A stretch of DNA of 64,000 bases, taken from assembly GCF_022179245.1 (NCBI RefSeq), contig NZ_BPQM01000027.1:44779-108778 (forward strand). Reading direction: 5' to 3'. The notes below the pieces were generated by a model, which searched no databases, had not been told where the DNA came from, and saw only the letters and a program-made list of their open reading frames with translations. The stretch comes from Methylobacterium gregans. Its GTDB lineage: Bacteria; Pseudomonadota; Alphaproteobacteria; Rhizobiales; Beijerinckiaceae. A program made the position numbers and the translations under genes. Below are positions 1 to 7,335 of this stretch, piece by piece (position 1 is the stretch's first letter; the number at the start of each line of letters is the position of its first letter).

Positions 1-2
1 CC

Positions 3-1289
3 GAGCACATGCCGGCGCCGCTCGTGCACGCGCTGGGCATCGTGAAGCAGGCCGCCGCCCTGGTGAACAAGGACCTGGGCGCCCTCGACCCGAAGATCGC
101 CGATGCGATCGCCGAATCCGCCGCCGAGGTGGTGGCCGGCCGGCACGACGACGAGTTCCCGCTGGTCGTCTGGCAGACGGGCTCGGGCACGCAGTCCAAC
201 ATGAACGCCAACGAGGTGATCGCGAGCCTCGCCAACGAGCGTCTGGGGGGCCAGCGCGGCGGCAAGTCGCCGGTCCACCCGAACGACCACTGCAACCGCG
301 GCCAGTCCTCGAACGACACCTTCCCGACCGCGATGCACATCGCGGTAGCCCGCGAGATCCAGGAGCGGCTGCTGCCCGCCCTCTCGCACCTGCACGGCGC
401 GCTGGACGCCAAGGCGCAGGCCTTCGAGGGCATCGTCAAGATCGGCCGCACCCACCTGCAGGACGCGACCCCGGTCTCGCTTGGCCAGGAATTCTCTGGC
501 TACGTCGCGCAGGTGGCGCTCGGCGGCTCCCGCGTCGCCGCGACCCTTCCGGGCGTGCTGGCGCTGGCGCAGGGTGGCACCGCCGTCGGCACCGGCCTCA
601 ACGCGCACCCCGACTTCGCCGAGAAGTTCGCCGCCAAGGTCGCGGAGCTCACCGGGCTGCCCTTCACCTCGGCCGCGAACAAGTTCGAGGCGCTCGCCAC
701 CCACGACGCGCTGGTCTTCACGCAGGGCGCGCTCTCGGCGCTCGCCGCAGGCCTGTTCAAGATCGCCCAGGACATCCGCTTCCTGGGCTCGGGCCCGCGC
801 TCGGGGCTCGGCGAATTGTCGCTGCCGGAGAACGAGCCCGGCTCCTCGATCATGCCCGGCAAGGTCAACCCGACCCAGTGCGAGGCGCTGACGATGGTCT
901 GCGCCCAGGTGATCGGCAACGGCACCACCGTGTCCTTCGCCGGCTCCCAGGGCAATTTCGAGCTCAACGTGTTCAAGCCGGTGATCGCCAACGCCGTGCT
1001 GCAATCGGTGCGCCTGCTCGCCGACGCCGCCGTGAGCTTCGCCGACAACTGCGTCGTCGGCATCAAGGCCAACGAGGACAAGATCGCGGACCTGATGAGC
1101 CGCTCGCTGATGCTGGTGACCGCCCTCGCGCCCACGATCGGCTACGACCGGGCCGCCGAGATCGCCAAGACCGCGCACAAGAACGGCACCACCCTGAAGG
1201 AGGAGGCGCTGCGCCTCGGCTACGTGACCGACGCGGAGTTCGAGCGCGTGGTGCGGCCCGAGACCATGCTGGCGCCGAGCGCCGAGTGA
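3..1289 (+). CDS. fumC: Fumarate hydratase class II (5' end outside window)
   Basis: FumC interconverts fumarate and L-malate in the TCA cycle and needs no iron-sulfur cluster. The visible 428 residues align with class II fumarases from just before the 'MPxxLxHAL' region to the C terminus. The substrate loop GSGTQSNMN, the [12 protein letters not shown] segment and the superfamily signature [13 protein letters not shown] (nt 840-890) are all present. The frame is open to the window edge, so about 35 N-terminal residues are missing and the ATG at 9 is internal. A small gene pair (DUF4169, RHH) follows in the same direction, an order common in related bacteria. Identification is secure. Confidence 0.97.
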   Translation, partial: EHMPAPLVHALGIVKQAAALVNKDLGALDPKIADAIAESAAEVVAGRHDDEFPLVVWQTGSGTQSNMNANEVIASLANERLGGQRGGKSPVHPNDHCNRGQSSNDTFPTAMHIAVAREIQERLLPALSHLHGALDAKAQAFEGIVKIGRTHLQDATPVSLGQEFSGYVAQVALGGSRVAATLPGVLALAQGGTAVGTGLNAHPDFAEKFAAKVAELTGLPFTSAANKFEALATHDALVFTQGALSALAAGLFKIAQDIRFLGSGPRSGLGELSLPENEPGSSIMPGKVNPTQCEALTMVCAQVIGNGTTVSFAGSQGNFELNVFKPVIANAVLQSVRLLADAAVSFADNCVVGIKANEDKIADLMSRSLMLVTALAPTIGYDRAAEIAKTAHKNGTTLKEEALRLGYVTDAEFERVVRPETMLAPSAE

Positions 1290-1313
1290 GCGGCCCGAAA
1301 TGAGCGGGGCCGC
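1290..1313 (+). terminator. Hairpin just after fumC
   Basis: A 7-bp GC-only stem (1290-1296 with 1307-1313) and a 10-nt loop lie directly after the fumC stop. No T-tract follows, so this is a weak terminator candidate. Confidence 0.3.
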
Positions 1314-1417
1314 GTAGTCAGTACCGAGTGACAGGCGCCGCGCGCGTGGCGCCCTCTGATGAACCGGCCGGTGCGAGGAGCCTCCCCGCGCCGGCCCGAG
1401 CCGGGAGGTTGGATCGC

Positions 1418-1621
1418 ATGGGCGAGATCATCAACCTGCGTCAGGTCCGCAAGGCGCGGGAGAAGGCGGAGAAGGACGCCAAGGCCGCCGAGAACCGCGT
1501 GGCCTTCGGCCGCCCGAAGAAGCAGAAGACCCTTCAGGAGAAGCGCAAGGTCCTGGAGGAGATCCGCCATGAAGGGCATCGCTTGGGACATCGCCTGGAG
1601 CGGGACGACCCGCCGGCGTGA
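1418..1621 (+). CDS. DUF4169 family protein
   Basis: This is a 67-residue, highly charged protein starting MGEIINLRQVRKAREK and rich in Lys, Arg and Glu. It probably forms one long helix or coiled coil. The start, the 'FGRPKKQK' stretch and the 'GHR' end match DUF4169, a small alphaproteobacterial family of unknown function. I chose the ATG at 1418 over an upstream in-frame start because GGGAGG precedes it by about ten bases and because the family begins with MGxIINLRQ. Its stop overlaps the start of the next gene (GTGA), so the two are probably translationally coupled. The function is unknown. Confidence 0.85.
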   Translation: MGEIINLRQVRKAREKAEKDAKAAENRVAFGRPKKQKTLQEKRKVLEEIRHEGHRLGHRLERDDPPA

Positions 1622-1860
1622 GCGGCATCCGCAAGCGCTCGGTGATGATCGCAGGCCACCCGACCAGCGTCTCCCTCGAGGAGCCGTTCTGGGAGGCCCT
1701 GCGCGAGATCGCCTCCACCCGTAGGCAATCCGTGCAGGCGCTGATCGGCGCGATTGACGCGGGGCGCGGAGCGCAGAACCTGTCCTCGGCGATCCGGGTC
1801 TACGTGCTCGCCGCCGTGCGGGCGCCGGGCGGTGCGCAGGCGGGGGCGGATCCGGGCTGA
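1618..1860 (+). CDS. Ribbon-helix-helix domain protein
   Basis: This 80-residue protein starts with GTG inside the stop of the DUF4169 gene. Residues 7-65 (RSVMIAGHPTSVSLEEPFW, then ALREIA, then LSSAIRVYVL) fit a ribbon-helix-helix fold: a beta strand for DNA contact followed by two helices. The family (PF13467 type) is annotated in alphaproteobacteria as RHH-containing and is often paired with DUF4169 near fumC. It may bind DNA as a dimer, but no target can be inferred. The tail is short and Gly/Ala-rich. Confidence 0.8.
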   Translation: MSGIRKRSVMIAGHPTSVSLEEPFWEALREIASTRRQSVQALIGAIDAGRGAQNLSSAIRVYVLAAVRAPGGAQAGADPG

Positions 1861-2150
1861 ACTGCGCAGGGCCGTAGGCGTCTGCTTCGGCTGTGAACGA
1901 GCGGGCAGGCACCCCACCGCGCTCCCGCTTCCATAGGGCGCGGAGACCCGCGCTTAGTGTGGAAGATGTGGGGGTCCGGCAGCTCGACAGGGGAGAGGGA
2001 GCGCGCGGAGGCCTCCATACGCGTCGTGCGAATAGGCAAGAGCGTGCGTCCCAGGATGCAGCCCCGGCGCACCGCCTTCCCAATTCGCGCTGGCCTTCGT
2101 TCCAACCGCCTGCCAAGCTCGCCCGAAGCAGAAGATCGGGACCCGGGACC

Positions 2151-3602
2151 ATGCCGTGCATCCGGCTTCGCGCCGCCGCCCTCGTCGCCGCCGCGCTCGC
2201 CGCCCCGACCGCCTCCGTGGCGCAGCCGGCGCAGCGCCCGCCTGCCGCAGCGCCCGATCCCGCCGTCGAGGCGATGCGCGCGCGCTTCGAGGCGCTGCCC
2301 GAGGCGGAGCGCAAGGCGCTGCAGGACGCCCTCGTCTGGACCGGGGACTACAACAGCGTGGTCAGCGGCGCGTTCGGGCGGCGTACCTTCGAGGGGCTGA
2401 ACGCCTACCGCACCCGCACTGGAGAGACCCGCGATCCGCTCGATCCGAGCATGCGTCAGGCGATCCTTGCGGCGGGCGAGGCGGCCCGGCGCGCGGCACG
2501 CTTCGTCGTACGGACGGACCCGGCGAGCGGCGTGACGCTCGGCGTGCCCGAGCGCCTGCTCGCCAAGCGCACGCCCCTGCCCGGCCCCGTTCCGGCCGGC
2601 ACGCGCTGGCAGAGCGCGGACGGCCGGGTGACGCTGGAGACCCGCGCCTTCCCGCCGGAGGCCGCGACCCTCGACAGCCTGTTCGAGCGCGCCACCGCGC
2701 CGATGCCGGACCGGCGCGTGACCTACAAGCTGAAGCGGCCGGACTTCATCGTGGTCACGGGCGAGACCGCAACGGGCCGCTCCTACATCCGCTACGCGGC
2801 GGGTCCGGCGGGCGTTCGGGGCTTCACCCTCGGCTACGACAGCCGCCTCGCTGCGGAGGTCGACCGGCTGGTGATCGCGGTCGCCAACAGCTTCGTGCCC
2901 TTCCCCGACGCGCCGACGGACGGCTCGGGCGAGGGGGCACAGAGGCCCGCGCCGCAGGCCGGCGCGCGGCCGCCCGCGCCCGCGCAGCCGTCCCTGCAGC
3001 CGCCTGCCGAGCCCTCGCTTCAATCCGCCCTGCCGATACTCCCGCGGGCCGGGGCGCCCCCCGCCGCGACGGGCCTCGTGGTGGCGCAGGGGCGGGTGCT
3101 GACAGCGGCCGCCGCGCTCAGCGGGTGCGCGCCGCGCATCGGAGCCGCGGCGGCGCGCGTGCTCGCGAGCGACCCGGCCCAAGGCCTCGCGCTGATCGAG
3201 GCGCCGGGCCTGCCGGCCCCGGTCCTGCCGATGCCGCGTGCGACGCCGGTTGGCGCCGACGAGGCGTTGACGGTGTTGGCAGCGAGCGCCGAGGGGCGCG
3301 TCGTCGCGCCCGGGACGGCGCAGGGATCCGGCGTGGTGGCGCCGCTCCAGCCGGGCGCGGCCGGCGCGCCGGTCCTCGACCGCGCGGGCGCGCTCGCCGG
3401 GATCGTCGCCCGCTATCCGGACGCGCCGCGCCTCGTTGCCGGAGTGGCGCCGCCGGCGCGCTTCCCGATCCTGCCGGGCGACGCGGTCGCGGGTTTCCTG
3501 CGCCGGAACGGCATCGCGGCGCCGGGCGGGGCCGGCGAGTCGTCGGCCGGCGCGGTCGCGCCGGCCGTGGTGGCCGTGGTGGCCGTCACCTGCGCGCGCT
3601 GA
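2151..3602 (+). CDS. Secreted protein with degenerate trypsin-like domain
   Basis: This 483-residue protein starts at the ATG that precedes a signal peptide (MPCIRLRAAALVAAALAAP, cleavage near ASVAQP). Residues about 35-110 resemble a peptidoglycan-binding-like helical domain (ALVWTGDYNSVVSGAFGRRT). A middle domain (about 120-260) is followed by a Pro/Ala-rich linker. The C-terminal 190 residues have the layout of a trypsin-like protease, but the usual 'TNAHV' histidine site reads TAAAAL and the usual 'GNSGGP' serine site reads GAAGAP. The expected His and Ser are therefore both absent. It is probably periplasmic and non-proteolytic. Upstream frame extension is possible but would hide the signal peptide. 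Confidence 0.8.
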   Translation: MPCIRLRAAALVAAALAAPTASVAQPAQRPPAAAPDPAVEAMRARFEALPEAERKALQDALVWTGDYNSVVSGAFGRRTFEGLNAYRTRTGETRDPLDPSMRQAILAAGEAARRAARFVVRTDPASGVTLGVPERLLAKRTPLPGPVPAGTRWQSADGRVTLETRAFPPEAATLDSLFERATAPMPDRRVTYKLKRPDFIVVTGETATGRSYIRYAAGPAGVRGFTLGYDSRLAAEVDRLVIAVANSFVPFPDAPTDGSGEGAQRPAPQAGARPPAPAQPSLQPPAEPSLQSALPILPRAGAPPAATGLVVAQGRVLTAAAALSGCAPRIGAAAARVLASDPAQGLALIEAPGLPAPVLPMPRATPVGADEALTVLAASAEGRVVAPGTAQGSGVVAPLQPGAAGAPVLDRAGALAGIVARYPDAPRLVAGVAPPARFPILPGDAVAGFLRRNGIAAPGGAGESSAGAVAPAVVAVVAVTCAR

Positions 3603-3623
3603 GGCGCGCGGGCGACGACAGGG

Positions 3624-3779
3624 TCAGAGCCGCCCGGTGGCGAGCAGCACGATCAGGATGATGAGCAGGATGCCGCCGAGGCCGAAGCCGGGTCCGCGAT
3701 AGGCGCCGCCGCCCAGGAAGCCGCCGCCGCCAAAGGCGAGAATGATCAGAATGATCAGCAGAATGGTGACGAGGGACAT
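3624..3779 (-). CDS. DUF3309 family small membrane protein
   Basis: This is a 51-residue, very hydrophobic protein. It has two membrane segments (about residues 4-16 and 35-48) separated by a Gly-rich loop with the motif RGPGFGLGG. Length, layout and the start MSLVTILLIILI match DUF3309, a small family common in alphaproteobacteria. The function is unknown. GGAG lies about 12 nt upstream of the ATG. A possible EcfG-type promoter sits about 50 bp upstream (3827-3852), which would make it a general stress response gene. That link is inference. Confidence 0.85.
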   Translation of the reverse strand: MSLVTILLIILIILAFGGGGFLGGGAYRGPGFGLGGILLIILIVLLATGRL

Positions 3780-4123
3780 GCTGCGTATACTCCGGCAGCT
3801 GCACAGGATGTGAGCTTGGCCATTCAAACGCCGTGACGGTCCGCTTCGTTCAGTCGCGTCCCATTTTTCTTGACACGACGATGACGCGGCTCTGCCACCT
3901 TTGGCCGATCCGGTGTTTTGCGAAGCGGCGGTGCTGCGCGTCTCGCAGGTGCGAGAGCGCACCGATCAGCGTGAACCGGTGCGCGCATTCACCGGTTTCG
4001 TCACTGCATTCGGCCAAGGACAGCCGGAGCGACCAAGACCGCGCAAGATTGCGAAGGCACGATCTTTCTCACTCCACCCTAGACCGGATGATTTCCTCGC
4101 ATCCCAAGACACGGGAGATCATC
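3780..4123. other. Intergenic region between divergent small genes
   Basis: There are 344 bp with no convincing gene. The region holds the possible EcfG-type site described separately. It also holds a compact inverted repeat at 3936-3960 (GCGC-g-TCTCGCA-gg-TGCGAGA-GCGC) that could be an operator or a small hairpin. Nothing else stands out. Confidence 0.5.
3827..3852 (-). promoter_or_regulatory. Possible EcfG (general stress) promoter of the DUF3309 gene
   Basis: Read on the minus strand, TGAAC is followed by 17 nt and CGTT. The alphaproteobacterial EcfG consensus is GGAAC-N16/17-CGTT, so only the first base differs. The leader to the ATG at 3779 would be about 45 nt. A nepR-ecfG pair lies at 44.2-45.0 kb. 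Confidence 0.4.
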
Positions 4124-4345
4124 ATGACGTCTCGCCTCATCGCCGCCGCCCTGCTCGCCGCGACCGTCGCCTCGCCGGCTCTCGCCCAGGGCCTCGACTC
4201 CCGCCACAGCCCCTACCCGGCCTCGGCCTATCCGGGCTACCTCGCGCCCGGGCAGGCGCCCGCGGTCCGGCACGCCGCGGCCTCGGCCTACCGCTATTCC
4301 GGCCAGCATGCCGGCGGCCCCGCGGGCGCCCTCGTCCGCAACTGA
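4124..4345 (+). CDS. Small secreted protein
   Basis: This 73-residue protein has a clear signal peptide (MTSRLIAAALLAATVASPALAQ, cleavage after the ALA motif). The mature part is about 50 residues rich in Tyr, Ala, Pro and Ser, with repeated AASAY/ASAYPG-like elements. GGGAGA lies six bases upstream of the ATG. It ends convergent to the gene at 4425. I do not recognise a family. It is probably a periplasmic or exported protein of unknown role. Confidence 0.7.
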   Translation: MTSRLIAAALLAATVASPALAQGLDSRHSPYPASAYPGYLAPGQAPAVRHAAASAYRYSGQHAGGPAGALVRN

Positions 4346-4372
4346 GGCGTCGGCGCGTCGCTCGCCGCCTGC

Positions 4373-4404
4373 AAGGTCCGCCCGGCACCGCCGCGGCGGG
4401 CCTT
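4373..4404. terminator. Hairpin between convergent genes
   Basis: AAGGTCCGCC (4373-4382) pairs with GGCGGGCCTT (4395-4404) with one G-T wobble, giving a 10-bp stem with AA at one edge and TT at the other. Its place between two convergent stop codons suits a bidirectional terminator. Confidence 0.45.
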
Positions 4405-4424
4405 CCGCGTCGGGAGGCCGTGCC

Positions 4425-4571
4425 TCAGTGCGGTGTCGGTGGCGGCGTGGCCGGAACGGTGAGGAAGTAGATCGTGTAGGCGACAAGGGCCGCGAAGAGG
4501 ATGGCGGCCGCGATCAGGCCGAAGCGGTTCGTCCGCACCGGCGCCGGCTTCTCGTCTCTCGGAAGGGCCAT
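4425..4571 (-). CDS. Small single-pass membrane protein
   Basis: This 48-residue protein has a charged N terminus (MALPRDEKPAPVRTNRFG), one membrane helix (about residues 18-38, LIAAAILFAALVAYTIYFL) and a short Pro-rich tail. The layout suggests N terminus in the cytoplasm. No family is recognised. Similar tiny membrane proteins are common in this group and are usually annotated as hypothetical. I chose the ATG at 4571 because it gives a sensible N-in topology. A longer frame upstream is arginine-rich and unlikely to be real. Confidence 0.65.
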   Translation of the reverse strand: MALPRDEKPAPVRTNRFGLIAAAILFAALVAYTIYFLTVPATPPPTPH

Positions 4572-4759
4572 CGCAACTCCTGGGGCTTCGAACGGCCAAC
4601 CGGCGAAGTCATGCCCGGTTCTGCGAAGGCGTCCGAACGGGTCCGGAACGTCGCGGCCCGTCATCCGTGCGTTGCCGCACGCTCGGCGCGAGCCCGGAAA
4701 CCTCCCGCACATCGCGCGGTTGCCGCTCTACACGCCGGACCGTCCGGCACGGAGCTCCC

Positions 4760-5032
4760 ATGACAAAGACATTCGCCGTCAGCGCCCTGGCGCTGCTCGT
4801 CACTGGCCCTGCCCTGGCCCAGGGTCTGGCCCCTCTCCAGGGGCCGGGTGCGACCCGCCCCATCATCCAGCGCCAGCCGAACACGACCGGCAACGACCCC
4901 AGCCTGATCATCTCGCGCGGCAGCACGGGCGCGGAGACCATCACGACGAACTCGGCGGCCGGCGGCAATGCGGGCCAGCCGGAGCGCGCGATCCCGCAGG
5001 GCAGCGCGAACGGCGGCGGCAGCAGCCGCTGA
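4760..5032 (+). CDS. Small secreted protein, low complexity
   Basis: This 90-residue protein has a signal peptide (MTKTFAVSALALLVTGPALAQG) and a mature part rich in Gly, Ser, Asn, Gln and Thr without cysteine or obvious domains. The end is GGGSSR. It looks like a disordered exported protein. No family is recognised. It converges with the cysteine synthase gene, whose stop is 18 bp away. Confidence 0.7.
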   Translation: MTKTFAVSALALLVTGPALAQGLAPLQGPGATRPIIQRQPNTTGNDPSLIISRGSTGAETITTNSAAGGNAGQPERAIPQGSANGGGSSR

Positions 5033-5050
5033 GCGAGGGTCGGCGGGCCC

Positions 5051-6094
5051 TCAGGCCCGCCAGTCCGGCAGATCCTCGGCGGGCGCGTCGAGCCAGTCCG
5101 GCGCGGGCAGGCCGCGCTCGGCGAGGAAGGCCGGGTTGAACAGCTTCGAGGCGTAGCGCGCCGCGCCGTCGCACAGGATCGTCACGATCGTGTGGCCCGG
5201 CCCGAGTTCCTTCGCCAACCGGATCGCCCCCGCCACGTTGATGCCGGACGAGCCGCCGAGCGACAGGCCTTCCTCGCGCATCAACCCGAACACGATCTCC
5301 AGCGCCTCGGTGTCGGGAATGCGGAAGGCGTGGTCGGGCGTGAAGCCTGCGAGGTTGCCGGTGACGCGGCCCTGGCCGATGCCCTCCGTGATCGAGGAGC
5401 CCTCGGCCTTCAGCGTGCCGGCGGTGTAGTGCGCGTAGAGGGCCGAGCCGTCGGGATCGGCGAGCGCGATCTTCACGCCGGGCTTGGCCGTGCGCAGAGA
5501 CTCGGCGACGCCCGCGAGCGTGCCGCCGGTGCCGGCCGCGCAGACGAAGCCGTCGACCGCGCCGCCCGTGCCCGCGAAGATCTCCGGCCCGGTATGCTCC
5601 ACATGGGCGCGGCGGTTGGCGACGTTGTCGAACTGGTCGGCGAAGAAGGCCCCGGCGGGATCGCGGGTTGCGAGGCTCTCGGCCAGGCGCCGCGCCACGT
5701 GCACGTAGTTGTTGGGGTTGGCGAAAGGCACCGCCGGCACCTCGACGAGGCGTGCGCCGGCGAGCCGCAGGGTCTGCTTCTTCTCGGCCGACTGCGTCTC
5801 GGGGATCACGATCACGGTGCGGTAGCCCCGCACCGAGGCCACCAAGGCGAGGCCGATGCCGGTATTGCCGGCCGTGCCCTCCACGATGGTGCCGCCCGGC
5901 CGGATCAGCCCCCGCGCCTCCGCGTCCTGCACGATCGAGAGCGCGGCCCGGTCCTTCACCGAGAGTCCGGGATTCAGGAACTCGGCCTTGCCGAGGATCG
6001 TGCAGCCGGTCTCCTCCGAGGCCCGGCGCAGGCGGATCAGCGGCGTGTCCCCGATGGCGGCGAGGATGTCGGGGCGGGCGGCGGAGCGGCTCAT
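5051..6094 (-). CDS. cysK: Cysteine synthase (O-acetylserine sulfhydrylase)
   Basis: This PLP enzyme joins O-acetyl-L-serine and sulfide to give L-cysteine. At 347 residues it is slightly longer than E. coli CysK. The PLP lysine is K47 in NPGLSVKDRA, the substrate loop is TAGNTG (about 74-79, usually TSGNTG), and the phosphate-binding GTGGT loop follows. The C terminus keeps the SSGIN segment. The TAGNTG variant is usual in the alphaproteobacterial type. The ATG at 6094 is preferred, since upstream codons extend into a hairpin region. It stands alone, downstream of the iron transporter genes but apparently not in their transcript. Confidence 0.92.
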   Translation of the reverse strand: MSRSAARPDILAAIGDTPLIRLRRASEETGCTILGKAEFLNPGLSVKDRAALSIVQDAEARGLIRPGGTIVEGTAGNTGIGLALVASVRGYRTVIVIPETQSAEKKQTLRLAGARLVEVPAVPFANPNNYVHVARRLAESLATRDPAGAFFADQFDNVANRRAHVEHTGPEIFAGTGGAVDGFVCAAGTGGTLAGVAESLRTAKPGVKIALADPDGSALYAHYTAGTLKAEGSSITEGIGQGRVTGNLAGFTPDHAFRIPDTEALEIVFGLMREEGLSLGGSSGINVAGAIRLAKELGPGHTIVTILCDGAARYASKLFNPAFLAERGLPAPDWLDAPAEDLPDWRA

Positions 6095-6160
6095 GGATCC
6101 CTCATAGCGCGTCGCACGGGGAAAATGTGCCTGTTTGCGGCCCCGCCGCAAGGTCGGGCC

Positions 6161-6192
6161 TCCCCCTCCGCCAGGGCGGCGGAGGGGGATTT
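6161..6192 (-). terminator. Perfect 12-bp hairpin after the iron-binding protein gene
   Basis: TCCCCCTCCGCC (6161-6172) pairs perfectly with GGCGGAGGGGGA (6178-6189) around a 5-nt loop. It lies 10 bp beyond the stop of the substrate-binding protein gene (minus strand) and before cysK. Only a short T run follows on the plus side, so termination in the minus direction is inferred from position. Confidence 0.55.
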
Positions 6193-6198
6193 CACGCA

Positions 6199-7218
6199 TC
6201 AATTGTCGAAGCCGACCTTGTCCACCAGCAGGCTCGCGGCCTTGCGGTTGCGGGCGATGTCGGCGAGCGGCGTCGGGTCGATCGCGAGCGGGCCCATCGC
6301 GGTGAGCAGCGGGTCGATCTTGGCGCCGGCCTTGACCGGGTACTCGTAGTTCGCCTGGGCGTAGAGGGCCTGCGCCTCGTCGGAGACGAGGTACTCGAGG
6401 AGCTTGACCGCCTCGTCGCGGTTCGGGGCGTTCTTCGCCACCACCGCGCCCGAGACGTTAACGTGCGTGCCGCCGCCCTCGAACGTCGGCAGTGCGACCG
6501 TGATGGCCTCGCCCCACTTCACCTGTTCGGGCCCACCCTTGCCCGAGCGCATCAGGCCCACATAGTAGGAATTGCCGAGGCCGATCTCGCAGGTCTCGGC
6601 CAGGATGTCGCGGGCGATGTCCCGGTCGCCGCCCGCGGGCTTGCGGGCGAGATTGGCCTTCACGCCCTTCAGCCAGGCTTCCGTCTTCTCCGGCCCGTGC
6701 TTGGCGAGGTGATGGGCAATCAGCGCCGTGTTGTAGGGGTGCTGGCCCGAGCGCAGGCAGAGCTTGCCCTTCCATTTCGGGTCGGCCAGCTCCTCGTAGG
6801 AGAGCGCCTTCAGGTCGGCGAAGTCGCGCGCGTCCGCGTAGGCCACGCGGGCGCGGGAGGAGAGCGCGAACCAGCGGCCCTCAGGATCGCGCAGGGTGGC
6901 GGGGACGGCAGCATCGAGCGCGGCCGATTTCACCGGCTGGGCGAGGCCGCGGTCGACCAGCTCGATCAGGTTGCCGATATCGACCGTCATCAGCACGTCG
7001 GCCTTGGCGCGCTCGCCCTCGGCCGCCACGCGCTCCGCCAGCCCCTTCTCGACGAAGACCGTGTTGACCGTGGTGCCGGTCTTGGCCGTGTAGGCATCGA
7101 GGATCGGCCGGATCAGGCCGGGCTCGCGGGTGGTGTAGAGGTTCACCTCCGCAGCCTGCGCGGACACGGCCGCGAGCAGGGTGGCGAGAAGGGCGTATCC
7201 GGCAGTCCGACGCGACAT
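6199..7218 (-). CDS. Ferric iron ABC transporter, substrate-binding protein (FbpA/FutA type)
   Basis: This 339-residue periplasmic protein has a signal peptide (MSRRTAGYALLATLLAAVSAQA). The mature start EVNLYTTREPGLIRPIL and the LCLRSGQHPYNT and GNSYYVGLM segments match the FbpA/FutA family. The adjacent tyrosines in NSYY fit the Tyr pair that binds Fe(III). The ATG at 7218 is supported by a strong AGGGAGGAAA ribosome site. An AT-rich patch with a 16-bp palindrome lies about 60 bp upstream and may be an iron-responsive operator. The ATPase gene lies upstream on the same strand. No permease gene is present in the window. Confidence 0.9.
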   Translation of the reverse strand: MSRRTAGYALLATLLAAVSAQAAEVNLYTTREPGLIRPILDAYTAKTGTTVNTVFVEKGLAERVAAEGERAKADVLMTVDIGNLIELVDRGLAQPVKSAALDAAVPATLRDPEGRWFALSSRARVAYADARDFADLKALSYEELADPKWKGKLCLRSGQHPYNTALIAHHLAKHGPEKTEAWLKGVKANLARKPAGGDRDIARDILAETCEIGLGNSYYVGLMRSGKGGPEQVKWGEAITVALPTFEGGGTHVNVSGAVVAKNAPNRDEAVKLLEYLVSDEAQALYAQANYEYPVKAGAKIDPLLTAMGPLAIDPTPLADIARNRKAASLLVDKVGFDN

Positions 7219-7278
7219 GGTTTCCTCCCTGAAGCGCGGGAGGTTGAGCGGCATCGGCCGACCGAAAGCAAGACCTAA

Positions 7279-7294
7279 GTTTTTGATCTAAAAC
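7279..7294 (-). promoter_or_regulatory. 16-bp palindrome upstream of the iron-binding protein gene
   Basis: GTTTTTGATCTAAAAC is palindromic except at two symmetric positions and is centred on GATC. It sits in an AT-rich island (7260-7305) 61 bp upstream of the start at 7218. On the minus strand its half TTTTAGAT resembles the iron control element half-site TTTAGAA recognised by Irr. It is a candidate operator for Irr, RirA or Fur-like control. Confidence 0.4.
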
Positions 7295-7335
7295 AGTTAA
7301 AATCTACGCAGCGCCTCACGCGCGGACCTCCGTCC

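Noticed and set aside
6095..6198. A riboswitch or T-box upstream of cysK
   Set aside because: No SAM or T-box core is seen. The region holds only a simple 12-bp hairpin at the end of the preceding gene.
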